Source: CAZOMR01 sp964580655 (lineage in GTDB: Bacteria; RBG-13-61-14; CAZOMR01). From it: DNA of 11,215 nt. Below, one piece after another: positions 1-6,647 of this stretch. Within the stretch, counting starts at the first letter, position 1, and every line of letters begins with the position of its first letter. Under the pieces are notes generated by a model. It did not search any database, was not told where the DNA came from, and saw only the letters and a list, made by a program, of their open reading frames with translations. The stretch lies in the NCBI GenBank assembly GCA_964580655.1, contig CAZOMR010000105.1, positions 1 through 11,215 of the forward strand. The letters run 5' to 3'. The translations under genes were made by a program, and so were the position numbers.

Positions 1-1656
1 TGGACGATCATGGTATATCTGGACGGTGACAACAATTTGGAAGGTAATGCGATTGGTGATTTCAATGAAATGGAGGTTGTGGGTTCCGGGAAGGGCTTTG
101 ATATTCTCGTGCAGATTGACAGGATACCCGAAGGCGACTCATCTAACGGAGACTGGGCTGGTACCCGTCGGTATCATGTCAAGAAGGATTCTGATACCTC
201 CAGGATTAGCTCTACCCTGGTGTCCAAACTGGGAGAGCTTAATATGGGGGACCCTGTTACCCTGGAGAATTTCATTAAATGGGGAATAAAGAGATTCCCG
301 TCATCCAGGTATGCAGTGATTATCTGGGATCATGGAAGCGGTTGGAAGAAGAAATCAGTCAAGGCTGTGAAAGGCGTTGCCGTGGATGATACGGATGGTT
401 CGGATTACCTGACCAATGCGGAGCTGGAGTCGGCTTTGAGCAATGCTCTGGCCGCTACCGGCGTGGCCAGTATAGACCTGATCGGGTTTGATGCCTGCCT
501 GATGCAGATGACGGAGGTCGCTTACTATCTCGGGGATTATGCCGATGTGATGGTTGGTAGCGAGGAGACTGAGCCGGTAGATGGCTGGACATACGATGTG
601 TGGCTGGCTGACCTGGCTCTTGACCCGCTGATGGATGGCTCGAGCCTGGGCGAGAAGATAGTGCAGGCATACCATGATGATTCATCATCCAATTCCACAC
701 TTTCAGCAGTGGACCTGTCTTTCGGAAACTCCCTGGGGGCAAGTGTTGATGCTTTTGCCGGAAGCCTGATCTCAAATTATGGAACCTACTCCACTGAGAT
801 AGATAATGCCAGGATAAAGAGCCTGAGCTTCAATGATCCCGAATATATTGATCTGTACCACTTTGCGGAAAGAATACTGGCAAGTGCAGTGCCTGCTTCA
901 TTGCAGACCGCGGCTCAAGGTGTAATGGACTCTGTTGATGATGCGGTAATCAAGAACCTTGTCCAGGCACCTGATTATCTAAATGCCCACGGGCTTTCCA
1001 TATACTATCCGGTTGGCGGCTATGTTTCCGGGTATGACAGTCTCGCATTCGCGCAGGACACCCAGTGGGATGACTTTGTCTGTGGCGTAGGCCTTATATG
1101 TGGTGATCCGTATGAGCCGAATGATTACTTTGAAACTGCTTATCCTTTGCCAGAGGATACCTGGCTCAGCACAATTGCAGGCCGGGGATCGGTATTGGGG
1201 CCAAAGATTGACCGGGACGCTTTCATAATTGATGTAACCCCCGGGGAGGAAAGGGTTCTTGTTGATTGCACCTTTATCCACGGCCTCGGAGACATTGATA
1301 TTGAATTATATGACAGTGATATAAATTATCTGACCGGATCATACGGCGTGACGGATGGTGAAACCATTGATTACACTGTAAGCGAGCCCGGGACATATTA
1401 CATCGTGGTCTATAACTACGATTCAACCTGCAATCAATACGACCTGATGTGGGATGATATCGGCACGGTATGCGGCGACGACTCCTGCGATGCCGGTGAA
1501 ACGGACATCACCTGCCCGGAGGACTGCGGGTGCCAGGCCATACCGGGATTCTGCGATGATACGGCTCCATACGGATGTTATTGCGATGCGGCGTGTGTTG
1601 ACTTCGGGGACTGTTGCTCGGATGCATGCAGTTATTGCGGATACTGCCCCCCATAA
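1..1656 (+). CDS. Clostripain-like (peptidase family C11) secreted cysteine protease with PPC and Cys-rich C-terminal regions; 5' end outside window
   Basis: The reading frame is open from base 1 (W-T-I-M-V-Y-L-D-G-D-N-N-L-E), the conserved opening of C11 catalytic domains, so the ATG at 10 is internal and the start and signal peptide lie upstream. Numbering from base 1, the catalytic His is in I-W-D-H-G-S-G-W (H111) and the catalytic Cys in G-F-D-A-C-L-M-Q-M (C166). The H-G-L-S-I-Y-Y-P segment near 329-337 is also typical of the family. C11 enzymes cleave after basic residues and are usually exported; export is inferred here. Residues about 369-485 (Y-E-P-N-D at the start, P-G-T-Y-Y-I-V-V near the end) match a bacterial pre-peptidase C-terminal (PPC) beta-sandwich. 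The last 61 residues (491-551) are Cys-rich: a C-G-D-x-x-C-x-x-G-E-T-x-x-x-C-P-x-D-C unit, then a C-x-C-x3-C-x5-C-C-x-D pattern like a somatomedin B domain. Protease identity is secure; the tail assignment is by pattern only. Confidence 0.9.
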   Translation, partial: WTIMVYLDGDNNLEGNAIGDFNEMEVVGSGKGFDILVQIDRIPEGDSSNGDWAGTRRYHVKKDSDTSRISSTLVSKLGELNMGDPVTLENFIKWGIKRFPSSRYAVIIWDHGSGWKKKSVKAVKGVAVDDTDGSDYLTNAELESALSNALAATGVASIDLIGFDACLMQMTEVAYYLGDYADVMVGSEETEPVDGWTYDVWLADLALDPLMDGSSLGEKIVQAYHDDSSSNSTLSAVDLSFGNSLGASVDAFAGSLISNYGTYSTEIDNARIKSLSFNDPEYIDLYHFAERILASAVPASLQTAAQGVMDSVDDAVIKNLVQAPDYLNAHGLSIYYPVGGYVSGYDSLAFAQDTQWDDFVCGVGLICGDPYEPNDYFETAYPLPEDTWLSTIAGRGSVLGPKIDRDAFIIDVTPGEERVLVDCTFIHGLGDIDIELYDSDINYLTGSYGVTDGETIDYTVSEPGTYYIVVYNYDSTCNQYDLMWDDIGTVCGDDSCDAGETDITCPEDCGCQAIPGFCDDTAPYGCYCDAACVDFGDCCSDACSYCGYCPP

Positions 1657-1716
1657 TTTCATCTGTCTGCCGGGATTAACTTATATGTGCTGGATGGATA
1701 TGGATACTCAGGGGAT

Positions 1717-1769
1717 GTAGGGGCAGGGCTTGCCCTGCCCAAATAGGGCGCGGCAAGCCGCGCCCCTAC
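1717..1769. repeat. Palindromic double-hairpin (REP/MITE-like) element
   Basis: Two 24-bp arms (1717-1740 and 1746-1769) are separated by AAATA. The outer ends are inverted repeats (GTAGGGGC at 1717-1724, GCCCCTAC at 1762-1769). Each arm also folds on itself: GGGCAGGGC-TT-GCCCTGCCC at 1721-1740 and GGGCGCGGC-AA-GCCGCGCCC at 1746-1765, both 9-bp perfect stems. Arm 1 and the reverse complement of arm 2 agree at 20 of 24 positions. It lies 61 bp after the protease stop and 35 bp before the lipoprotein start. The form resembles REP doublets or small non-autonomous mobile repeats. It could also act as a terminator for the protease gene, but no T-run follows the stems. Confidence 0.8.
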
Positions 1770-1804
1770 TCATACGCGATAATCCCTGGAAAGGAGGCGG
1801 CTGA

Positions 1805-2251
1805 ATGAGGTTTTTAATCTTTTGCGGGATTGCAATCCTGGCGCTGGTTTTAGCCGGATGCGGGGGAAGGGATAAAGCCGAGGAACCTGATCTGACATCG
1901 TATCCTGGAGGATCGGAGACTGAGGTTACATCGGATGAGGGCCCTTCAGTGGAAAAGCCTTTTGAAGCTCCAGGCTCTGTGACCATATCTGAATTGACCA
2001 GAAACAAGGACCTGTATCTTGACAAGACAGTGGTTGTAACCGGTCAATTTCAAGGCTGGAAAGGAGTTGACTCGGGCCCCCCGGTCACGAGAAGCGACTG
2101 GGTGCTGAAGGACAAGACCGGAGCTATCTATGTAAACGGCCGGTTCCCTCCTGGATGCAATCCTCCAGATTCCGGAATCGGCAAGACCGTAACCGTCAAG
2201 GGTGTTCTCAAGGTCAGCGAAAAGGGGAATATATATATCAAGACCAGATAG
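1805..2251 (+). CDS. Small lipoprotein with an OB-fold-like domain
   Basis: The protein has 148 residues. The start ATG is preceded by a strong Shine-Dalgarno, AAGGAGG at 1791-1797, with 7 bases of spacing. The N-terminus is a lipoprotein signal: charged MR, a hydrophobic stretch at 3-17 and lipobox L-A-G-C with the lipidated Cys at 19. Residue 20 is Gly, not Asp, so sorting to the outer membrane is plausible. Residues 20-58 are acidic and low in complexity, a likely linker. Residues about 60-148 (I-S-E-L, K-T-V-V-V-T-G-Q-F, W-V-L-K-D-K-T-G-A-I-Y-V, K-T-V-T-V-K-G-V-L-K-V) have the strand pattern of small OB-fold lipoproteins of the tRNA_anti-like type; this call is inferred. The role is unknown. 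The gene is convergent with the XRE regulator at 2323-2700, with a heptamer repeat between them. Confidence 0.8.
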   Translation: MRFLIFCGIAILALVLAGCGGRDKAEEPDLTSYPGGSETEVTSDEGPSVEKPFEAPGSVTISELTRNKDLYLDKTVVVTGQFQGWKGVDSGPPVTRSDWVLKDKTGAIYVNGRFPPGCNPPDSGIGKTVTVKGVLKVSEKGNIYIKTR

Positions 2252-2260
2252 GCGGATGTT

Positions 2261-2312
2261 TGAGGCCTGAGGCGTGAGGCCTGAGACTTGAGGCTTGAGA
2301 CCTGAGGCCTGA
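2261..2312. repeat. Heptamer tandem repeat (TGAGRCY) between convergent genes
   Basis: Seven consecutive 7-bp units begin at 2261, 2268, 2275, 2282, 2289, 2296 and 2303 (TGAGGCC, TGAGGCG, TGAGGCC, TGAGACT, TGAGGCT, TGAGACC, TGAGGCC), followed by a partial TGA. The first four bases of every unit are TGAG and no indels are present. Unit junctions create the palindrome AGGCCT at 2263, 2277 and 2305. It sits between the lipoprotein stop at 2251 and the XRE gene stop at 2323. No function can be read from the sequence. Confidence 0.85.
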
Positions 2313-2322
2313 TATGCCCCTC

Positions 2323-2700
2323 CTATCCATCCACATCCTTGAACTCTTTGTATAACCCCTTTACCACTTTATCTATAAAAGCTATCTCATCCTCGGTCTT
2401 GGTGCGCAGAAATAAAACAAGGTCCTCTATCTTTTTATCCCTGCCAGCAAGTCTGTCCTCGGACCCTGATTCATCGAAATCAAACAGGTCCTTTACCCTT
2501 ACATTAAAAACACGGGCTATCTTTTCTAATGTGCAAATGGAAGGGGCCCGCTCGCCCCTCTCTATCTGACCGACAAAATTATCAGAAACCTCTATCTTCT
2601 CAGCAAGTTGCGCCTGGGACCACCTCGCTCCCCTCCGTAAATACACTATCCTCCTTCCAAGTAACCTCTTTAAATCCTTAGCTCTGGATTTTTCGGGCAT
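2323..2700 (-). CDS. XRE-family helix-turn-helix transcriptional regulator
   Basis: The protein has 125 residues. A Cro/C1-type HTH lies at about 13-70: the first helix around L-G-R-R-I-V-Y-L-R, then W-S-Q-A-Q-L-A-E-K-I (27-36) and the recognition helix V-S-D-N-F-V-G-Q-I-E-R-G-E (38-50), followed by P-S-I-C-T-L-E-K-I-A-R-V-F-N-V. Residues 72-90 are acidic and charged, and 91-125 looks helical (I-E-D-L-V-L-F-L, E-I-A-F-I-D-K-V-V-K-G-L-Y), perhaps for dimerisation. No protease, kinase or metal-binding domain is fused. GAGG (complement of 2706-2709) stands 5 bases before the ATG. It has no same-strand partner: the next minus-strand gene upstream ends at 3022, more than 300 bases away, and inverted repeats lie in its promoter region, so autoregulation is plausible. 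Targets are unknown. Confidence 0.88.
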   Translation of the reverse strand: MPEKSRAKDLKRLLGRRIVYLRRGARWSQAQLAEKIEVSDNFVGQIERGERAPSICTLEKIARVFNVRVKDLFDFDESGSEDRLAGRDKKIEDLVLFLRTKTEDEIAFIDKVVKGLYKEFKDVDG

Positions 2701-2745
2701 CTATACCTCACAACTCAAAGTCTAGATTTTTCTTTCCAAATTGAC

Positions 2746-2774
2746 AACATACTATAAGATGGTATTTTAGTCAA
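2746..2774 (-). promoter_or_regulatory. Candidate promoter of the XRE regulator gene
   Basis: Reading the minus strand, TTGACT (complement of 2769-2774) matches the -35 consensus at 5 of 6 positions. After 17 bases comes TATGTT (complement of 2746-2751), which matches -10 at 4 of 6. A start near 2739 would give a leader of about 40 bases to the ATG at 2700. A plus-strand TTGACA at 2741-2746 with TATTTT at 2763-2768 overlaps it but leads to no gene. Confidence 0.4.
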
Positions 2775-2801
2775 TAAAATGATGACAATTAGTATATTGA
2801 C
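2770..2801. promoter_or_regulatory. Inverted repeat, possible operator of the XRE regulator
   Basis: GTCAATA at 2770-2776 and TATTGAC at 2795-2801 form a perfect 7-bp inverted repeat with an 18-base spacer. The left arm overlaps the candidate -35 box of the XRE gene, the expected place for autorepression. Related half-sites recur nearby (ATTGACAA at 2740-2747, GACAATT at 2784-2790). The assignment to this regulator is inferred from position. Confidence 0.4.
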
Positions 2802-3021
2802 CAGGGTATGATAATTTACTAAAAAATATTAAAAGGCCAAATTCCTGATCCTTATAAAGAAATGAGGAAGAGCCATAAATAAAAAGGTAACAGGCAGTTA
2901 CTTGTTTACGCAACTCAAGCGTTAACTAGTTCCTGTAGCGAAACAGGTTTCTTGTAAAGCGCCTTCAGTGCAAAAATGATTTTCATGTTTGGGCAACAGG
3001 CCCTGAAGCTCTGGCCTCTAT
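2802..3021. other. AT-rich non-coding stretch between the XRE and acyl-CoA synthetase genes
   Basis: No convincing gene is seen, and short frames end after a few codons. The stretch has small palindromes: GTAAC-AGGCA-GTTAC at 2887-2901, AACTAGTT at 2924-2931 and CCTGT-AGCGAA-ACAGG at 2932-2947. The last two lie downstream of the acyl-CoA synthetase stop and could weakly end its transcript, but there is no T-run on the minus strand. The base composition is clearly lower in GC than in the flanking genes. Confidence 0.5.
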
Positions 3022-4764
3022 CTAACCGTGTATCTCCCTGACCTTTGCCCGGAGGATCTTTCCGACCGGGGAGATGGGAAAGGACTCGGTAAAGACCACT
3101 GACTTGGGGCACTTGTAGCCAGCCAGTTTCTCTTTCGCGAATTCTATCAGTTCATCCGGATCGAGCTTTTCGCCCTGTTTCAACCGGACTACTGCCCGCA
3201 CCGCGGTTCCCCATGTCTCATCCGGCACCCCGATCACGCAGACATCCGCGACCCGGGGGTGCTCCGCAATGACCTCTTCAACCTCCTGTGGGAATATCTT
3301 CTCGCCCCCGGATGTGATGCACTCCTTTTTCCTCTCTACTATCTTGATCTCGCCTTCCTCGTCGTAGTACCCGAGGTCCCCTCCATAGAACCACCCGTCC
3401 TTTATCACCTCCGATGTCTTGTCCTCTTCCTTGTAATAACCCTTCATGGAGGTCTCGGCCCGGTAGACTATCTCTCCGATCACCCCTTGCCCGACCTCGT
3501 TGCCGTCATCATCCACTATCTTTGACTCAAGGATGGACTGGCCTATTGACCTGTCTTTGATCTTTTCAGGGTCTATGTCAATGCGGAATGTGGTGATCGG
3601 GGTCATCTCGGTCTGGCCAAAGAGGTCCAACACAAGCGCTCCCCGGAATTGGGTAAGTATCTTCTTCTTCAGGCTGGCAGGGCAGACCCCTGCGCCGCTT
3701 GCGCACACGACCACGGAACTCAGGTCAAACCTGTTTATATCGGGATAGTCCACCAGCATCTTCCAGCCGGTCGGAACATTGGCAACAAAAACAGGCTTCT
3801 CTTTTTCTATGGCGGCGAGTATCTTCTCCGGCTGAAACTTGACCCCCGGAGGAGAGATCATGGTTATATTCCCTGCAAATGCCGCGAGAAGAATTATCTG
3901 GTAGGACGCATCGTGGAAGTATGGCATGGAGGGAGTCATCCAGCTAACCCGGTTCTTGTAATTCCTTTTGAGCAGGTCAGGGTCAGAGAGAATCCGTGCA
4001 AAGAGCTGGTGCACCCGGCGGTCCATCCCCGGCCTTTTTAGCAGGCCTTTCGTGAGCCGGTTGCGGTAGATGGCAAGCTGTAGGCCGACCATGGGTATGG
4101 GAAGCGCACCTTGAACCCGGGCGCTCATCTCCGAGCTCATGTCCACCTCTGCAAGACGCTGGATCAACTGTATAAAAAGGAACTCATACATCTTCAGGTG
4201 CGCACCGTAGGTGAGCATAACCCCCTTGGGATACCCGGTCGTCCCGCCGGTATATACCATGACAGCAACATCATCCGGGCCGGTCTCAACCTCAGGCTCC
4301 TCCGGCTCTTCCGCGCTCATCACCTCGTCAAAGTCCAGCATTCCCCCCGGGGTATCCTTGCCCTTGTAGATGAAATGCCTGATGCCCTTAAGATCAGCCC
4401 TCGCCTCAAGCACCGGCTCCTTCCACAGGTCCTCGAACAAGAACACCGTGGAATCAGAATGGCTCGCCTGATACCCTATCTCACGCGCCGTGAACCGGTA
4501 ATTCATCGGAACCGGTATGCCGCCAACCTTCTGGATAGCGTAATTGGTCACCAGGAACTCCGGGCTGTTGTGGAACATGAATGTAACCTTGTCCCCCTTT
4601 TGCACTCCAAGCCTCAAAAGCGCCTGCGCAAGCCGGTTAACCTCATTGTTCATCTGAGCCCAGGTGTAACGCCGGTCTCCGTATGCAAAGAAAAGCGTAT
4701 CAGGGTTGTGCGTGACACAGCTCCTCATATAATTGCCGATGAAATTACTTGAATATCTTCCCAT
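3022..4764 (-). CDS. AMP-binding acyl-CoA synthetase (fatty acid/carboxylate-CoA ligase family)
   Basis: The protein has 580 residues. It belongs to the adenylate-forming ligases, which activate a carboxylic acid with ATP to an acyl-AMP and pass it to CoA. Motifs in order: P-loop Y-T-G-G-T-T-G-Y-P-K-G (171-181), adenine-site L-F-G-Q-T-E (381-386), D-G-W-F-Y-G-G-D (456-463) with the ribose-binding Asp at 463, the hinge region G-E-I-K-I-V-E-R-K-K-E (471-481) and the C-terminal catalytic Lys in S-P-V-G-K-I-L-R (K569). The N-terminal region (Y-T-W-A-Q-M, A-L-L-R-L-G-V-Q-K-G-D-K-V) is typical. Between the P-loop and M-P-Y-F-H (290-294) lies an extra segment, about 195-280, that is basic and partly hydrophobic. 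The substrate cannot be read from sequence; a medium or long-chain or aromatic acid is possible. The gene lies 85 bp after a nitroreductase gene on the same strand, probably in one transcript. The ATG has an unusually distant Shine-Dalgarno. Confidence 0.92.
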   Translation of the reverse strand: MGRYSSNFIGNYMRSCVTHNPDTLFFAYGDRRYTWAQMNNEVNRLAQALLRLGVQKGDKVTFMFHNSPEFLVTNYAIQKVGGIPVPMNYRFTAREIGYQASHSDSTVFLFEDLWKEPVLEARADLKGIRHFIYKGKDTPGGMLDFDEVMSAEEPEEPEVETGPDDVAVMVYTGGTTGYPKGVMLTYGAHLKMYEFLFIQLIQRLAEVDMSSEMSARVQGALPIPMVGLQLAIYRNRLTKGLLKRPGMDRRVHQLFARILSDPDLLKRNYKNRVSWMTPSMPYFHDASYQIILLAAFAGNITMISPPGVKFQPEKILAAIEKEKPVFVANVPTGWKMLVDYPDINRFDLSSVVVCASGAGVCPASLKKKILTQFRGALVLDLFGQTEMTPITTFRIDIDPEKIKDRSIGQSILESKIVDDDGNEVGQGVIGEIVYRAETSMKGYYKEEDKTSEVIKDGWFYGGDLGYYDEEGEIKIVERKKECITSGGEKIFPQEVEEVIAEHPRVADVCVIGVPDETWGTAVRAVVRLKQGEKLDPDELIEFAKEKLAGYKCPKSVVFTESFPISPVGKILRAKVREIHG

Positions 4765-4778
4765 GATCAGTGTCTCAG

Positions 4779-4784
4779 CCTCCT
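4779..4784 (-). promoter_or_regulatory. Shine-Dalgarno of the acyl-CoA synthetase, badly spaced for its ATG
   Basis: On the minus strand AGGAGG (complement of 4779-4784) ends 14 bases before the ATG at 4764, longer than the usual 5-9. An in-frame CTG at 4768-4770 would be 8 bases away and add two residues (L-I). Either the ATG is used at poor spacing or translation starts at a rare CTG codon. Confidence 0.5.
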
Positions 4785-4849
4785 GCTGGAATGGATTCCT
4801 TGCTTATATACCGGCCTGATTAACTTTGCAATGAAAGCCCTGCCACTGC

Positions 4850-5389
4850 TCAGAACTTATCGTAATGCACAAACTCATCTATCGGCCTTCTAGGCGGTGC
4901 CTTTGGCTCCTGCTCCGGGAAGCCCAGCGGGATCAGCTCAAAGGCCAGAACATCCTCCGGAAGACCCAGAACCTCTCCGGCCTTCCTGTGATCCAAAAGC
5001 CCTACATGCACCGTGCCCAGCCCGAGAGCGTGTGCGGCCAGACACAGGTTCTGGCAAGCAATGCCCATGTCAAACATGGCCCAGTCCCCGTGAAGGGTCA
5101 TCTGCTCACCATTTTTCACACCTGCCCTGCCCTTCCTTGCGCAGGCCGCAACCACCACAGGTGCAGATACTATCGCGTCCCAGGATGGGTTCCCCTGCGG
5201 AAGCGTTTCCTGGAGAGCCTTCTTCACCGACTCGTCCCTTACTAAAACCAGTTCCCAGCATTGCGTATTAGCCCAGCTAGGGGCCCACCGCACCGCCTCG
5301 AGAACCTTCTCAAGCACATCATCCGGAAGCGGCTCCGACTTGTATCGCCGGATACTCCGCCGCGTCCTTATACACTCAAAAGTTTCCAT
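4850..5389 (-). CDS. Nitroreductase-family flavoprotein (FMN-dependent oxidoreductase)
   Basis: The protein has 179 residues from the ATG at 5389. A GTG directly before it at 5390-5392 is an alternative, adding one residue. GGAGG (complement of 5397-5401) is 7 bases from the ATG and 4 from the GTG, which favours the ATG. FMN-phosphate binding residues are in R-T-R-R-S-I-R-R-Y (8-16). P-S-W-A-N-T-Q-C-W-E-L (38-48) is the usual A-P-S-x-x-N-x-Q-P-W block with Cys in place of Pro. G-L-G-T-V-H-V-G (123-130) and the tail I-P-L-G-F-P-E-Q-E-P-K-A-P-P-R-R-P (153-169) complete the family pattern. These proteins are cytoplasmic homodimers that use NAD(P)H to reduce nitro groups, quinones or enones; the natural substrate is unknown. 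At 179 residues it is a short member. It is upstream of the acyl-CoA synthetase gene on the same strand and divergent from rodA. Confidence 0.92.
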   Translation of the reverse strand: METFECIRTRRSIRRYKSEPLPDDVLEKVLEAVRWAPSWANTQCWELVLVRDESVKKALQETLPQGNPSWDAIVSAPVVVAACARKGRAGVKNGEQMTLHGDWAMFDMGIACQNLCLAAHALGLGTVHVGLLDHRKAGEVLGLPEDVLAFELIPLGFPEQEPKAPPRRPIDEFVHYDKF

Positions 5390-5497
5390 CACAAGTCCTC
5401 CTTCACCCTTTCTCTTCCTGGCTCTCTTTTACCAGAAATCCCCTGAATAATAAAGCCCAAAATTCCCTTACCTTTATTTACATTAAACACCGGCTAT

Positions 5498-5503
5498 GAT
5501 AAT
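5498..5503 (+). promoter_or_regulatory. Candidate -10 box of rodA, placed for a leaderless mRNA
   Basis: GATAAT matches the -10 consensus TATAAT at 5 of 6 positions and ends 8 bases before the rodA ATG at 5512. Transcription from it would begin within about 3 bases of the ATG. There is no Shine-Dalgarno before the ATG and only a weak -35 (TATTTA at 5475-5480). Confidence 0.4.
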
Positions 5504-5511
5504 TTAATGCC

Positions 5512-6624
5512 ATGAGCTTTGCCATTGACCGCCGGTCTCTTGAGAACTTTGACTGGAGCTATCTGGCCGCGGTGCTTGCTATTGCAGGTGTGGGCATCTT
5601 TAATCTCTACAGCGCGGGTTACGGCCTTACGCTCTGGAGACTACAGCTTTACTGGCTGGCGCTGGGGCTGGGGTTTGTGGTCCTTATTCTTCTCTTTGAC
5701 TATCGCATGGCGGAGAGGGTCGCGGTGCCGCTTTATGTGGCGAGTATCGGGCTTTTATTGCTGGTGTTATTTTTCGGCGAGGAGATTCGCGGCTCGCGTA
5801 GCTGGCTTGACCTGAGATATTTTCACTTCCAGCCCTCGGAGCTCTCTAAGATAGCGCTGGTTCTGATTATCGCCCGCTTCTGGCACAGGGACAGGACATC
5901 GGCTCCAGGGGTTTTGCCCCGGGCCTATTCCTTTCGCGAAATAATTCTGCCGCTTCTTCTCGTCGGCATTACCGCAGGGTGCGTGATGCTGGAACCGGAT
6001 ATGGGCACCGGCCTGATAATTCTCCTCGTGGGAATGAGCATGATCCTATTTATGGGCGTAAGCCGCCGGGCCTTGTTACTCCTGGTTTTAATCCTTGCCA
6101 TGAGCTTTTACCCCTCCTGGCATTATCTTCTTCGTCCACATCAAAAGGAGCGGCTCGTTACTTTCGTTCATCCTGAAAGCGACCCGCTCGGAGTGGGTTA
6201 TAACCTCTTACAGTCCAAGATAGCCATCGGGTCCGGCGGATGGCATGGCAAGGGCTTTGCCCGCGGCACCCAGAACATGCTGAGTTTTCTGCCGGAACAG
6301 CAGACCGATTTCGCCTTTTCTGTCTGGGCAGAGGAGTGGGGCTTTCGCGGGCTGATCCCGGTTTTTCTTCTTTACCTGTTCATTATCATCCGCGGCATCA
6401 GCACTGCGGCCCTGGCCAAGGACCGCTTCGGCGCCATGCTCGCGCTCGGAGCCGTGGCCATACTCTTCTGGCACGCGGTAGTTAACCTGGCAATGACCAC
6501 CGGCATGTTTCCCGTGATCGGGATACCGCTTCCATTCTTCAGCTACGGCGGCTCGCACCTTGTCATTGTAATGATCGCGGTGGCCCTGATCCTTAATGTG
6601 CGCATGCGGCGCTATGTGTTTTAG
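5512..6624 (+). CDS. rodA: RodA, SEDS-family peptidoglycan glycosyltransferase for cell elongation
   Basis: The protein has 370 residues, the usual RodA length, with about ten hydrophobic membrane segments. SEDS proteins polymerise lipid II into glycan strands in the inner membrane together with a class B PBP (PBP2), within the MreB elongation complex. Family marks: N-terminal N-F-D-W then N-L-Y-S-A (28-35 region), G-S-R-S-W-L-D (94-100) with F-Q-P-S-E-L-S-K (106-113), E-P-D-M-G-T-G (161-167), the extracellular loop G-Y-N-L-L-Q-S-K-I-A-I-G-S-G-G (229-243) and G-F-A-R-G-T-Q (248-254), P-E-Q-Q-T-D-F (261-267) with the essential Asp at 266, and P-L-P-F-F-S-Y-G-G-S (339-348) near the end. The pattern fits RodA better than FtsW. 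The neighbours are not mreBCD or PBP2: upstream is a divergent nitroreductase and downstream, after 23 bp, is rimO. It appears to head a four-gene run. Confidence 0.96.
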   Translation: MSFAIDRRSLENFDWSYLAAVLAIAGVGIFNLYSAGYGLTLWRLQLYWLALGLGFVVLILLFDYRMAERVAVPLYVASIGLLLLVLFFGEEIRGSRSWLDLRYFHFQPSELSKIALVLIIARFWHRDRTSAPGVLPRAYSFREIILPLLLVGITAGCVMLEPDMGTGLIILLVGMSMILFMGVSRRALLLLVLILAMSFYPSWHYLLRPHQKERLVTFVHPESDPLGVGYNLLQSKIAIGSGGWHGKGFARGTQNMLSFLPEQQTDFAFSVWAEEWGFRGLIPVFLLYLFIIIRGISTAALAKDRFGAMLALGAVAILFWHAVVNLAMTTGMFPVIGIPLPFFSYGGSHLVIVMIAVALILNVRMRRYVF

Positions 6625-6647
6625 CCCGGGCCGCACTCTGGTTTGTA

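Noticed and set aside
1717..1769. Rho-independent terminator of the protease gene
   Set aside because: The stems are strong, but no T-run follows either hairpin, and the two-arm structure is better explained as a dispersed repeat.
2261..2312. CRISPR-like array
   Set aside because: Units are contiguous 7-mers with no spacers.
2915..3112. 65-codon minus-strand frame at the 3' end of the acyl-CoA synthetase, ending in M-K-I-I-F-A-L-K-A-L-Y-K-K-P-V-S-L-Q-E-L
   Set aside because: Its first part overlaps the synthetase in another frame. The last 23 codons faintly recall the start of an Rrf2-type regulator, but there is no ribosome binding site and no continuation, so it is at most a decayed remnant.
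4111..4752. 213-codon plus-strand open frame
   Set aside because: It lies antisense within the acyl-CoA synthetase gene, whose motifs are all intact; the translated frame has no recognisable domain.
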